DNA from: Sphaerosporella brunnea
Lineage: Eukaryota > Ascomycota > Pezizomycetes > Pezizales > Pyronemataceae
Length of the DNA stretch: 64,000 nt
Assembly (NCBI GenBank): GCA_008704415.1
Contig: VXIS01000121.1
Span: 1 to 64,000 of the forward strand
Direction: 5' to 3'
Below the pieces are notes generated by a model. That model was given only the letters and a program-made list of their open reading frames with translations. It ran no database searches and was not told the origin of the DNA. A program made the translations under genes and the position numbers. The first letter of the stretch is position 1. Every line of letters starts with the position of its first letter. Positions 11,366-23,868 of this stretch are shown here, piece by piece.

Positions 11366-11937
11366 GGTGCATGGTTAGATGATCGCGGGGGATGGCCAAC
11401 TATACTTCTTCTCGGTGAAGCTTTGATGGGGCTCGGATCCAAAGTTATTTGGGAACTTGGAACTGTGGCTCTGGTCAGCCGCGCGCTCGCTGCACGTTGA
11501 GATCGGATTTGCTCTCAATTGCCGACGCGGCTTGGCGAGGGGGTGTACGCAGCAGGTCAGGAATTGGTCAGTGGTCACCGGTCAGGTGGGCCGGGGCGAT
11601 TCATTCGAAAGATTCAAAAAGAGGTCACATTTCAATGCGCTCCGAGGACAACTGCGGGTCCAAGCTGTGCGGGCCAATGTTTGGCGGGCAGGTGGAGCTC
11701 GCTGAGAGGATGGAGCGGTGGCCCGAGGTTTCAGAAAAACGGTGGAAATGATTCTAGGTCCCATTACCATACATACACGTTTATTTTTGTACAGAGTACA
11801 ATGCTGGCCCCGTCAATTCAACGCTTTCTAGACTTCAGTTCACCATCATGACGCTTCTACGCGGGTATCTCACGCATAGAGACAGACATGTACGCTTCTA
11901 CAACCCCCATCGTAATCACCGGAACGAGATCGCTTGT
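11366..11937. other. Intergenic between RBR promoter and QCR10 3' end
   Basis: Both flanking genes are on the - strand, so this holds the QCR10 3' untranslated region and the RBR promoter. No further gene or clear element is seen. Confidence 0.5.
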
Positions 11938-12490
11938 TTAGAAAGGCTGGAAGAACAACTGTCAGCGCGGAAAAAACATTCGGTTCCAAACCAGGAGTAC
12001 ATACGTTGTCGGAGGCGGGGATGGGCTTCTTGTTGCGCCAGTAGGCACCGATGACGGGGATATTCTGGGATGCCGTTAGCGGTAGTCCAAGATTCTGTAC
12101 CGCACACCAGGTAGATCTACCTTGAGAACATCGTTCTGGACACGAGGGATACCCTCGCCGAGGAACAGAACACCGATGAGAGCAACACCCCCGAAGGCAC
12201 CGGCGGCAATGCCACTGCAGTTCGAAACACAATCAGCATAGTGTCTTTCGGTGCGGGGTCGTGTGTGGGGGACGGCCATACAAAGGAACCAGGCTCTTGA
12301 GAGGGTAGCCACCGACATGGAGGGTGGGCCTCATCCTGCAATGGATGCGTGAGTATGCGCCGCCGGAGACATGTGGAGGAGGGTCGGAGTGACGGAGCCG
12401 CTTACTTGGGGCCGAAGGGAGAAGTGTAGCCAGCCTGATGAGAGCGTTAGAGACTTTGAAGGCTCGCTCGCGCGGGGGGATAATCACCAT
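11938..12490 (-). CDS. QCR10: Cytochrome bc1 complex subunit 10 (QCR10)
   Basis: Small accessory subunit of mitochondrial complex III, built from six exons (12490-12488, 12434-12406, 12335-12282, 12214-12121, 12064-12005, 11946-11938) to an 82-residue protein starting MAGYTSPFGPK. A single membrane helix (GIAAGAFGGVALIGVLFLGE) is followed by GIPRVQNDVLKNIPVIGAYW, matching yeast Qcr10 in layout (membrane helix, then an E-G-x-P motif and a short polar tail). All five introns are GT..AG and 53-70 nt, and every join restores the frame. The first coding exon is only the ATG and the last encodes just Pro-Phe-stop. Yeast Qcr10 has 77 residues, so the length fits. Confidence 0.88.
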
Positions 12491-14086
12491 TTCGTGGGTT
12501 GAGTGAGTTGCGATGGAGGGTGGAGGTCAATCAACGATAGCGACGGGGGGGGGGGGGGTGTGAGCGCGAGTTGGAGAAGAACCCTCAGCAAGACGTTTCG
12601 TTGAAGATGTTCAAGAAACAGCGCTAGAGTTGCTCCGACTTCCGCCTGCTCGCCGGAAACCGTGGCGCCACGGCGTGAGAGCCACAGCGCACCGCCACCG
12701 GAGCCGCCTCGCATGCTTCACCCAGTTTCTCTCTCGTTTCCCCGCGTTTCTGGTGTCGATGGGTTCACCGGTTAATGGGCAATCGAGGCTTAACTCTTCT
12801 CCCCCTTCTCCTCCTGCTCCTCCTCTGCGATGGTTCTGTTGCGAGGCAGTCGATGATGGTGCTCACCGATTCACCATGTCTCCTCCCGAACGCTTCGCAC
12901 CAATCAGCAGCGTGTCGATTCCTGCTAACAACGAGAGTCAGCAAAATCAAAGCAACCATGGCTTTGCTGCATAAGTACTGTACAGTACATGTACCCGGGT
13001 ACTCTATGATATCTGCTCTGTGTATCTACCCTGCGGGCAATCATGACCATCACAGCTAGCACCGCGGATGCTGCCACCGCCCCAGAGCGAAACGAGTGAA
13101 GCACACACACGATACTGACAGCGTTTCTGCTTCCCGCCGGCCCAGCCAGCCAGAAGAACAAAACAAACCACAACAAACGCCCAGCGCCACTCTATGTACT
13201 AGGGTACAAGGGTAATTCGGGTGCCGTTACACACATGCAAAGAGCACCCGACTTCTTTCCTCCATACAACCAAACAATGCCAAGACCTTTGTCGTTCACG
13301 AAGAAGTCGGTATTTTTTTCTTCAAAACACTCAAAAAGGCTCTAGGGAGGCCTACAATGCCACCCCCAGCTTCACAAAGTTCTAGCAGCAATCGTAGTGG
13401 CGTTGCCAGTTGCTGTTTGTTCGGGGAGCACCCGACTTAACGCTGTACCCGAGTACATGTATGTATCGTCGCCAGTTGTTCTGCAGCCCACGCTCGCCGC
13501 CCCTCGCGATAAGCAATAAAAAAACAAAAACGAGTCGCAGCAGATTTCTGCGTCTTCTTCCGGGTTCTCGAGCTTTCCTTTGATCCGCCCTTCTCTGCTT
13601 CCTCGGCCCCTTCAGCAGGCTGGTCAGTGCTGTGACACCCTCCAGAAAAAGCAACCGCACCCTCGCTCGCCAGAGCTTCGCTTTTCCACAAACAAAATCC
13701 GTGTGCCCCCCCCCCCCCCCAAGATGTCCGAGTCCCGTACTTGCCCGACCACAGAGCCGTCTCAAAATTTTATGTAACCCTCCCGTTAAAGCTACTCCAC
13801 CAACTGCCTCCACCACCTCCACGAACCAACCTCCCCCCCCCCCCCGCCCGGTCATTCAATCAGATCGAACGATATTGCCTATCTCCCCCAGCTTTCGGCT
13901 GCACGACGAGTCCCGAGGCTTACCCATCCTGCCCATTGACAATCCAGAGCCATCAAATACCGTCTACTCACCTCCTCACCTGACGTCGACTTCGTTGCCG
14001 TCGTTTCCTCCTTGCTGCTGCCTATCACCATCTCGCTTTTGGATAAAAGCTTAGCTCCCAGCAGCTGTCCCAGAAAACCATAGACT
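12491..14086. other. Intergenic: divergent promoters of QCR10 and the 14.1-kb gene
   Basis: No reading frame resembles protein. It contains G11 near 12545, C14 near 13708 and C13 near 13835. Two short segments repeat GAGCACCCGACTT (near 13241 and 13425). The 5' untranslated region of the next gene probably starts here. Confidence 0.5.
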
Positions 14087-14578
14087 ATGCCTACCAACAG
14101 ACCGTTCCTGGCGAGCCTGTTGGTGGCTTTCCGTGCACACAGTGCCGCGACCCAGTCGTCGCCGTCGCACGGTAACAACAATAACTCACCTCCGCCAAAG
14201 AGTTCAACGGCAAAATCACAAACTGGGGCGTCATCTCCGTCGTCGTCGAGCACGACAGCTGCCGTTGCTGTCGCTGCCGCGGCTGCGCAGCAGGCATCCT
14301 CCAACAACGCAAATGTTCAGCAGCAACCTACGTTTACTTCATCGAGGGGAAGGAGGAGCTCTTCGAGCTCTACCGAGGGCTTTGTAGAACCTCCATCCGG
14401 AGAGAAGTGGTGGATTGGTGGGCGGAACTCGGATGGCCAGGAGAGGTTTTACCGGCTGCAGCCAGTGTAGGTTCCCGAGCGAGATAGCTCGTAGTTTTTT
14501 CCCCGCGATGCTGATGGCCACTACAGGAGACGACATCGGTCGTATGATCGCCTCTCGTTGGATCGGATGTCACTGTGA
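14087..14578 (+). CDS. Small conserved hypothetical protein with C-terminal LSLDRMSL-type tail
   Basis: Exons 14087-14466 and 14527-14578, intron GTAGGT...CTACAG (60 nt), giving 143 residues. The middle is low-complexity Ser/Ala/Gln/Asn. The end is specific: GEKWWIGGRNSDGQERFYRL, then, only after splicing, RRHRSYDRLSLDRMSL and stop. Similar RLSLDRLSL tails end several small fungal proteins of unknown role, which is why I believe the splice and the gene. The start is less sure; upstream exons could exist. No signal peptide is clear, though the first residues are mildly hydrophobic. Confidence 0.5.
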
Positions 14579-17399
14579 GCTGCGGCGCCTATGCCCCCAA
14601 CACACCCCTCCAACTTTGCATATCCCGATGAGCTCGAATATCGATACCAAAAAAAGGTCCGAAGGATTATGGCCGGCCTTCAAAAGTGTTTTTCCGCGAG
14701 TGCGCTTTATCCAGCTCCTCATTATTACGGCAATGGACGATCCGCCCCTTGTCATGTGCATACCGTCTAACCTCCACGACGACGGTTGACTAATCTATTG
14801 CCCTTTTTTGATTCGAGGCTGGACTGTGAATATTGGTTTCTCCATACATTTGACGTCTTGTTGCTTCTGCCATGCATGTCTGTTTTTTTGTACCTCGCTT
14901 CTGTCTTCGCTTCTTTGCGTTGACTTGACTTGATTGATCGACTCTGTGCTTTTATTTGCTTATATTTTGGGATGGTATATGGGATGGCGAAAACGGATTC
15001 TCTTGATTTCTCATTTACGGCTAGAGGACTCTACGCCTACAGCACACAAGTCCGCTTGCAGGTCTTGTTCGGTCAAGTCAAGCCAAGTTTCCGAAGGGAG
15101 GGAGCTAGAAAGATACATACAGACCGGCAGGATTCTTCGCTTCATTTTTTGTTTTATTCCTTTCCATTCTTCATCGAGGGTACAACGGCGTATATGTTGC
15201 TTTTAACTGTTGGGAGTACTTCTATTATTGATTGCACTTGCACTTAGTTTACAAATGGAGTTGGATGATTTCGCAAGTATTTACATTTGAGATCTCCTGT
15301 CAGTGAGATGCCGGCGCCCCTTGCATCGATTGGGTCAGGTCGATTCTTCCGGTACCTCACAGATTTACGTGAGGGAGCGGGATACTTTATTTCCGCTATC
15401 CAGAGAAACCTGCTATCTATGCCCACATTCCCGGCGAGTTGGTCTATCCTCTTCATGGCATATCACTCGCCAGCCTTGCTTACTGGTCTCTCGACAGAGC
15501 CGACACACGCCGTGTTTTCTCGCACTTTCTAACGAGGATGGAAAAAAATCGAAAAGCAGCCATCCGTCCGTGATATCCGTGTCCTTTCGCGTTCTTCAGT
15601 TCTTTCGTGTTCTTCAGCAGCGTCACATGATCACGACTCGCGCTCAGCCGGGTAACTTGACGATTGGTGCTGCGAATTGCGAATGCGGCGATCGCAAATG
15701 AGGAGAGGAGTCCTAGCGCGCATCGTGAGGTTCGAGCTGGAGGTGGATCGTGGGGAGGTCGGCGCGCTAGCCGTTCAGAGCTCCTTGAGCTGTGCGACTT
15801 TTCCGTGGGCGCTGCTGCGGATAGATAGCATTTTCGACGGATGAGGAGTGGTCATGAAGCGAAGACGGAGACTCGTGCAGCTACCGCACAGAATCAGCAG
15901 CGGACAAGAAGCAGCCACTCTATGTATGTATGTATGATATTGCCTACCTCTACTAGTATGTGCCTGAGGCAAACGGGCACGACGGACGGCAGTGTCAGTG
16001 CTCTCTCTCGCTTTCTCTCTCTCTCCCTCTGTCTCTCTCTATCTCTCTCAGTGTAATCACCCAGGCAGCCCAACCTCCGACAACACCACCACTCGCCATT
16101 CCACTTCCAGCGCCTATCTGACTCTCCAGCAACTCTACAGCTAGATCTGACCGCTGGCTGCTTTCCCGTCTCCTCGCATTCATTTTAAGCAACAACACCT
16201 CGTCCACCCCCGCCTCCTCCTCACCTCGACGCTCCACCTGCTCTCTAGACTCCGTTTGTGCGTTGGTGTTTTTTTTATTTTTATTTTTTATTTTTTTGTT
16301 TTTTTTTGGATTTTCGTGCTGCGAGGTTGCGCAACTTCGTAACGTCGCCATAACTCTTCTGGCCGCCTAAAGTAAATCATCCGAACGGTTTCGATTCGTC
16401 GTTGCCTCTCGCGCGCGTTGCGGATCAGGAGCTCCCTCTGGTCCAGTTCCTCTCTACGGTCCGACTGCCTGCTTGTCTGCTGCCCTGCCCTGCTGCTGCT
16501 GCTGCCTGCTGCTTCGACCCACGTCCCACCTTACGAAACCCACACGAGCTGCCTGCAGCGACGAGACGACGACGACGCTGGCTCCTCCTCTTCCTAAAGT
16601 GAAAGCCCTCACTTTGCCCATCCATCCCATCCGAACCGGCGAGGGGCGTCGCCAGCACCCAACCCAAGCAATAATACACTCAACTTTTTCGTGCAACGGT
16701 GATATCTTGTGATATCTCGCTACTGCCTCACTCTATCACCGACACTCCCCGTCATCCTTCCCCTCTCGCTTCACTCTGCTCCCTCTTTTCTACCTCTTCT
16801 GGCTTGTGCACCGCTCCTCACCTTTATAAATTCATTTGGTCGAAACTACCCACCAAACCCGCTACCCGTTAACCAACTCCACCCCCCACCCCCCCCCACC
16901 CCCCCCCCAAAAACCCAACCCAACAACAAACAAACAACATCCCGCCGTCCCGTCACATCGCCACACACCTGCTTACCAAGTACCCCACCGCGCCACCTTC
17001 CTTGCCACCACCACCACCACCACCACCCTCCGTCCGTCCCCAGAACACGGAAACCTCTTAGCCCCGGCGGCTTTATCCAACCGACCAAACTCGATCAACC
17101 TCACAAACCCAGAATTGGTGATTATCTCCATACCTTTTTCTCACGTCTTCTTACTATTTACATTTTATATTTTTTTTCCTTTCTCTAGACGACAAAGCTC
17201 TAAGCACTACTACTCTCTAGTCGTCGGCGTCGTCATTCTTTCATTCCTTTGAAGACTTCTCGGCTGCCTTTTCTCTTTCGTTTTCTTACTCATTCTTTTC
17301 TTATTTCGTCACTCTATTCTACTCCGCAGTAGTAATAGTGCTGAATTTACTTATTCAGTCGTCGCCAGCCTTGGGGTCGACTTCTCGCTGACTTGGAGC
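14579..17399. other. Long intergenic region with simple repeats
   Basis: No gene seen. It holds a (CT)n tract at about 16000-16050, T-rich runs at 16268-16310, C-rich runs at about 16880-16908 and a (CAC)n tract at about 17003-17030. CT-rich and C-rich stretches close to 17400 look like the long pyrimidine-rich 5' leader common in fungal promoters. Confidence 0.5.
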
Positions 17400-19871
17400 A
17401 TGCAGTCACACAGTTCTTGCAGCAGCCTGGGTTGTGGAAACAACACGAACGTTACAGACGGTGAACCTATCGACATCGATCAGAGATCTATCAGGGACGT
17501 TGAATCTTCTTCGCCGTTCGAGCACGCAGAGTCTACTGAAAACCACACGCGGAGTCACGCCGCTACCTCTGCACATCACACACTGTATTCCAATCAAATG
17601 GGTCAGGGTGCTTCTACACCCCGCGATGAAGCTGCTAGGAACCGTGTGAACCGGGCGCGAGAAGCTAGTGGGGGAGGATCAGGGGGTGGTGATGGTCAGC
17701 TGCAGGGAAGTGGGGATGGCGAGGATAGAGCTGCCGCCGTGGCTCGCGCGAGGAGGAGCAGGAGAATACGAAATCACATGGAGCATCTGGCAAGTCGATT
17801 GATGCCCCGTATGTCAGGATCGTCTTCGGCCGCCCCGGCGTCTTCTGCCGCGCGATCTAGAGTCTCCGGTCTACGGTTTCACCGCTCTAGAGTGCGTTTC
17901 TCGCGTTCTCGTTCTCCCTCGCCACCAAGACGGTCAGAGCCCTTAAGCCAACAGAGACACCGCTCGATGCCACCTTTGTCCACTCCTAGACCGGCGCCGA
18001 TATTGCCGGAGTACGGTTTGGACGACATGATGGACATATCCCCGGTCTCCACGGTGACCCCTCAGACTCAGAGTCAGAGTCAGCCTCCAGTTCCGGCAAC
18101 ACCCGCAGGATCGCGGAGATCACGCTTGTCGCGCATGAGGGATTCTATTGGTTCGCTGTCCGGTCTGATGACTTCAGAACTGAACTCAATGCTCAATCGC
18201 CCCAATGCGAGAAGGCCCTCCGAGACCCGCGCTGGTGCCCTCGAGGCTTTGACCGGTGGTACTCGTCGGACCAGCACCATAGATGCTACCATGGATACCG
18301 AATCGACCAGAACTCCTTCCGAAGAGCCTAGCAGGCCAGAGAGGCCGTCGTTGTTTGGAAATGGGCAGAGCTTGTTGGACAACCTACAGAACCCTAGCAG
18401 AATAAGGCCCGGAGAGGACCAGGCTGCCATGTTGTCTAGATTGTTGTCTGTGGCTGCCGCTGCAACAGCTGCGTCGTTGGTCGGAAATGCTGAGGAAGCA
18501 ATCACTCAGGCGCAAGATGTTGGGGGGGATAACGGTGGAGATGGAAGCTTCGAGTCATTCTTGCGGGCATTACAGAACGGGAGGTTGGAGGCTGCGCTGA
18601 GAAACGGAGGAAATGAGATGGGAGGTGGAAGCTCCAGTCCGAACGATGGTGGAGATGGCGTCTTGTCATTGAACTTTTTCAGAATGTTCCGCTTTGGAAG
18701 CACGCCGGCCAACAACGATGGAGATGGAGAGGAGAGCGCTCCGGGAAGTCGGATGGTGCCAGTCATCATTGTTGGCATAAGATCTGTTTCGCCCCGAGAA
18801 TCGGCGGAGGGCGGCGAGGGCGCCAGGCCAGCACCATTCTTCGATGCATTGGCCAACCTACCAGTCAGCATCCCGAGCGTTCATCGGAGGTCGAGACTTG
18901 GCAGCGCGAATGGCCCACACAGACGCACTGCATCGATGGGATCACCAATTTCCCCAATGAGGCCGACTTCCAGCACCAGTTTAAACACAGAGTATGTCCC
19001 CTTTGCGACACCTCAGTCGGATACGCCCACTGGGCCGAGTCCGCCTCCTACAACACCGGCGGATCCTACGTTGCCAGGCAGCTCTTTTCCGTCTCGTCGC
19101 CAGAGCGCTGTCGAACCCGGCACCGTGGGTCCTCTTGGTGAGGGAGACGGTATTGGTTCAGGAAGGGATTCGTTCCGTCGGAGGCTGCCGAGGCCATTTA
19201 GCAGCCCAGACTCGGCTAACCCGTTCAGTCTCCCACAGGGCAGCAACGAAAACGGGGCGCGGGATAGGAACTCTACAGCGGGGCCAAGCCGTCCTTCGAA
19301 CCCGAATGAAGGAACAAGGAGCTGGATCATCTACGTCCTGGGGGGTTCATATCCCGAGAACCATCCCATCCTTACTACCCCAAGTTTGTTTACAGATGTA
19401 GGTTTCGTCCATTTGGATTACTTGTAGAACAACGCTGACTGTGGTAGGAACCCACGTATGAGGATATGACTTTGCTCTCCTCCCTGCTCGGTCCGGCCAA
19501 ACTCCCGGTTGCTGCCAAGGAAGACCTCGAATCTGCTGGCGGTATTTTCACATTTGGCGAGGGTAGCGCGGCTCAGTACGGTCCCGGCAACGCCGATAGG
19601 TGTCTCATCTGTCTTGTGGATTACGAGACTGGCAACGAGTGCCGCAAGCTCGTAAAATGCAACCACATCTTTCACAAGGATTGCATTGATGAGGTATGGC
19701 CCCTGGACCCCGAGAAATGAGAGAATATTTATATTGATGATTTACTAGTGGTTAACGACTGGTCGTAATTCCTGCCCACTCTGCCGAGGAGAGGGAGTGG
19801 AAGAGAAATCGAAGGCATCGGATCGAACGACTCCTGCGACTGCTGCTCCCGCAGCAGCAGCTGCGCACTAA
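17400..19871 (+). CDS. Large RING-H2 finger protein (putative E3 ubiquitin ligase)
   Basis: Exons 17400-19397, 19448-19693 and 19749-19871 give 788 residues. Introns are GTAGGT...GTAG and GTATGG...CTAG, both in phase 0. The first 650 residues are Ser/Pro/Gly/Arg-rich and probably disordered. A conserved block follows (SWIIYVLGGSYPENHPI, then YEDMTLLSSLLGPAKLP). The C-terminus is a complete RING-H2: CLICLVDY, then CNHIFHKDCIDEW and CPLC, where the last Trp and the final Cys pair come only after removing intron 2. The sites C-x2-C, C-x-H, H-x2-C and C-x2-C are all present. RING-H2 domains recruit E2 enzymes; the substrate is unknown. Fungal proteins with this layout are common but little studied. 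Confidence 0.88.
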
Positions 19872-20551
19872 GTGCTTTACTTTTTCGAGTTGCATTGTGC
19901 TCCAGGCTGGGCTGTGGGTTAGACGGTGTGATGAATGGCGTTCTCATCGGTACATTGTGGAATTTCTTTTTTGTGGCTGTTTCCTACTTTCTTTTGTTTT
20001 CCTGGGTTGGGGTAATCTTGTTTGCTTGTTTTGCTTGCTTTGCTTGTGGATTCGTGGTTGCTATTGTTGATCATCTTTGTGGGAGGGGGGTGGTGGGAGG
20101 ATACCTGAGTGTGCTTACTACTGGAGATAGGGAACGAAACAACAATAAGGTGATGAAAGTGGTCTTTTTATTTCCTTGATGTCAACAACTCGTCTTCCTC
20201 ATGTACTTCCTTTTTCCAATTCCCCCATGCTAACTTTGTATTGTTGGGGCCAATTTGTATGGAGGCGTTTGTATTTTCCTTTGTATTGCTTCATTTTTAC
20301 GCATAGCGATGTGGACTTGCGGTGTGCTTGTGTGTTTTTTGTCTTTGTTTTTTTGTTTTTCCCCCTTAATTCCCTTTTTTTTCCCCTTCATCTGCAAGGG
20401 GATCAGGAGAGGCGGATGCATTGGAGGATAGGGACTTTGTAATGCAAAGAATGGCAGGCATTTTTTTCTTCGTCAGACCGAGGGGAGGGCGAGTGATTCT
20501 TTGTGGTCACTATGCACACATCAAGCCAACAACAGTGGCCAACCAAATCTC
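19872..20551. other. Convergent intergenic region
   Basis: Lies between the RING-H2 gene (+) and DHX35 (-), so it holds two 3' untranslated regions. T-rich; no gene seen. Confidence 0.5.
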
Positions 20552-22676
20552 TTACTCCCTCCTCCCCTCATTAACCTTATAATACTCAGGCGCACACTGC
20601 AGCAACCACTCCTTCTCGACCTTGGTGAGATCCCTGATATACGTCTTCTTCCCCGTCTCGACGATTTCATGGAACACTACCCACTCAGCTTTACGATTGA
20701 ATAGTACGCTGCTGGGGTGCGCCCACAGCTGTGTTTCCCCGCCACCGACGAGCCGGAACGTCCCGTCCGCCCGCATCTGCGCCGCGTGCGCAAAGTACCC
20801 ACTCACCAAGCACTTCCTAATAGTCTCCGCCGAAGCCGCATCGCAGCTCGTAGACTCGAGGTCCGGGAAGAATCGCAGGAGGTAGCGCCACAGCTGCTGG
20901 CGGACCGAGACGGCGCGGGTGAGTGCTTTGTAGTTGAGGCTGTGATCGCGGCACCAGGCGGACGAACGCTTTCCGCGGGTGGTGAAGGCGGTGTAGACGT
21001 TTAGCAGGGTTAGATGGTCGCCTTCGTCGACTGCGAACAGGCGCTTTTTGTTCTCGGAGGAGGAGGAGGAGTCGGCGTGCGTGATGAAGACGTTTTGCAC
21101 GGTCGTCATCGCCGCGATGCTGAGCATCTGCGAAAAGCATCCCAGGGAAACGGAGGCGAGGAGCGTTCGGCTGAGCATGGGATCGAGCGGGAGCTCGGCC
21201 ATCTGTAGGCCTAGTGGCCGCGTGAGACGCGCGTACTCGTCGAGCGCACCGAGGGAGTACAGTAGTTCCAGTGCGCGCACCACCAGCTCCGCGGGCGGCG
21301 CGGCCACGAAGTCGAAGCGCGCGATGTTGTCGATGCCGAGGGCCTTCAGCTGCAGTATGGTGCCCGCAAGATCGGAGCGCTGGATCTCGGCCACGGCCAC
21401 ATCTCCCAACGAGGAATGTGCTTTTTCGGTGTACAGCCGGTAGCATTTTCCGGGGCGGGTGCGGCCCGCGCGGCCCGCGCGCTGCGTGGCGGAGGCTTTG
21501 GAGATGGGGATGGCGGTTAGCGTTGAGATGCCCGTCGAGGGGTTGTAGCAGCGCAGCTTCGCGAAGCCGCTGTCGATTACAAAGGCGATTCCGTCGATTG
21601 TTACGGACGCTTCGGCAATGTTGGTGGACAGGATTACTTTCCGGTGGTTTTCAGGTGCCGGGTCGAAGACGGCGAGTTGCTGTGCGAGGGAGAGGCCTGC
21701 GTAGAGTGGGAGGGGAAGGAGCTGCGGTGCCCGGGGATGCAGGTCCGAGGACCGCTCGGTTATGGTGCGGACTGCGCGTTCGATTTCTTCGCGGCCAGTG
21801 AGGAAGACGAGGATATCGCCTTCTCCTTCCTGTGGGTGTGTTCAGCATCCTATCCTGTATGTTGTTGCCCCCAGGAGTGGTAGGTAATACCTTAAGGTGG
21901 ATATCAAAAACCGTCTGCACCGCCTTTTCAACGTAGTCCTCGGTTGGCTCCTCGAGGTACAAGCAATCCACTGGGAAATGTCTCCCCTCAACGCCGACAA
22001 TCGTAGCCACGCCCTCCTCCCCCTCGGCAAAGAACCGCAAAAACTCCTCCGCCTGCAACGTCGCCGAGGATATCACCAGCCGCAAATCCTTCCGCTTCTT
22101 CCGTATCTTTTTTAGCACCCCAAGGAGAATATCCGTGCTTAGCGACCGCTCGTGCGCTTCGTCCACCATTATCACACTGTACCGGCTCAGCAGCGGGTCC
22201 ACCAACGCTTCTCGCAGCAGCATTCCGTCCGTCATGTACTTCACCCTTGTCTGCGGGCCCGTCATATCCTCAAAGCGGATCGAGTACCCTACCTATCCCG
22301 CCATCAGATCAGCCCAGCACCATCAACACCAACACCAAGAACCCAAACGACCAACCTCATCGCCCACAGCCACTCCCATCTCCTCCGCCACCCTCAACGC
22401 AACAGTAGTAGCAGCCACTCTCCGTGGCTGCGTGCACGCAACCATCTTCCCATCCCTCGTGAATGCGCCCCCGCATGAGTGCAGGTATTGCGGCAGCTGC
22501 GTGGTTTTGCCAGAGCCTGTCTCGCCGATTAGGATGGTGACGGGATAGGTGGAGACGGCATAGAGCAGAGATCGCTTGTGTGCTGCTATCGGAAGCGAAG
22601 TCGACGGACGGTAAAAGCCTGGCGCGCCGCTGGGAATGAATTCTTCCGCTTCGGTGAGCCGGTCGAGTGACGCCAT
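20552..22676 (-). CDS. DEAH-box RNA helicase, DHX35-like
   Basis: Exons 22676-22356, 22292-21891 and 21829-20552 give 666 residues; introns of 63 and 61 nt restore the frame. Helicase motifs in order: GETGSGKTTQLPQ (I), TQPRRVAA (Ia), VDEAHERS (II), ISSATLQAEEF (III), ILVFLTGREEIE (IV), LSTNIAEASVTIDGI (V), QRAGRAGRTRPGKCYRL (VI). After these come the winged-helix/ratchet and OB-fold regions, ending with YIRDLTKVEKEWLLQCAPEY. The short N-terminus and the whole length match human DHX35 (703 residues), a helicase found in spliceosome C complexes, better than the longer Prp2/16/22/43 proteins. It is absent from budding yeast and would fit an intron-rich genome. Confidence 0.88.
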
Positions 22677-23868
22677 TTGTGGTGCACGCGTGTGGAAAAG
22701 ATGGCATGATGTCGTGAAACTGGCGCGGGGACACGTGACGAGGCACGTGTGTCGGCTGTTCCGCACTGAATCCGCAATAGAGCTGGTATAATATTACCAA
22801 GCCTGAGTCTTGAAGTTCGAATCTTCCGCGGCGAAACTTCAGCAAATTTACAAATTTAAACAGTGGAACAAAACTCAGAGCAAGCGAGCGAAACGAAATA
22901 TCTTCAAGTTGCAGGTCGATATTCACCATGCTAGAAGGCAGACGTCTCTAGCTAGTATAACCTCACAGAGCGAGGTTTTCTAGTCCAGTTTATCAGCTCT
23001 ATTCCGTAACTTCCGTGGCATAGGTGGGCATTCGGGTATCGTAACTCGTAAACGTACATGACCTTTCGCTTGAGCTCGCCGGTGTGATCCAGCAGAAATA
23101 AAAAGCAAAAGGGGATTCCCATGTGGTCACCCACCATAGTACTACCCTCGCGATACCGTGCTCAGCTGAGCGGACGGGAAGCCGTGTTTTCAAGATTCTG
23201 GAACTGTTTTTCAACGTCCTTGGTGACTGTTTTCAGAGTCCCCATCCGGGCTCCGTTTTGGACTTCATGATCCTTTTTAACCCTGCCATTAGCTTGAATG
23301 TTTCCACTTTTCGTTTTCATCGAAAAGTTGGGACGCAGGCACATTGCTCATTCAATTAGGCCACACCCCCCCTCGTTTACGGTCAGCAACTGGACGCATT
23401 ACGCTCTTACACAGAAAGCTTCTTCTTCTACCTGAGCACTTCTCTGCAGAACTCCAGGCTAAGCAGGCTAGCGAACCGTACAATTTTTGACAACGCTACC
23501 CTCGCGGATCGTGAGGACCAGGAGCAAGGTTCCCCCGCGCAAACTGTCCATTTAACCATAGAAAGACGCCCAGGAGATATCACGATCACGACGAACGCGC
23601 CCATCAAAATAACAGTGACGGAATCCCAGCACCTGAGGCAAGAAGCAGCGGGTGGGCCACATAGCGCAGCACTAAGTACCCAGTGCCACCAGGTATGGTG
23701 CAGGCAGCTATAGACCTAGTCGTCGCACGGATATTTTCGTCGGAAAGTAAGCAGCGGACACGGTGTAGATGGTGGTCAAAGGGTACGAAGTGGTGGGGAC
23801 CAAAGTTCAGAGCGAACGCTGGGACCAGGCGCGCCATCTGCGCCTGGACCGTGACCCCAATAATCAAT
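22677..23868. other. Intergenic, no gene seen
   Basis: DHX35 promoter at the left. The rest shows no protein-like frame and may be decayed transposon sequence, as it runs into the transposase fragment. Confidence 0.45.
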
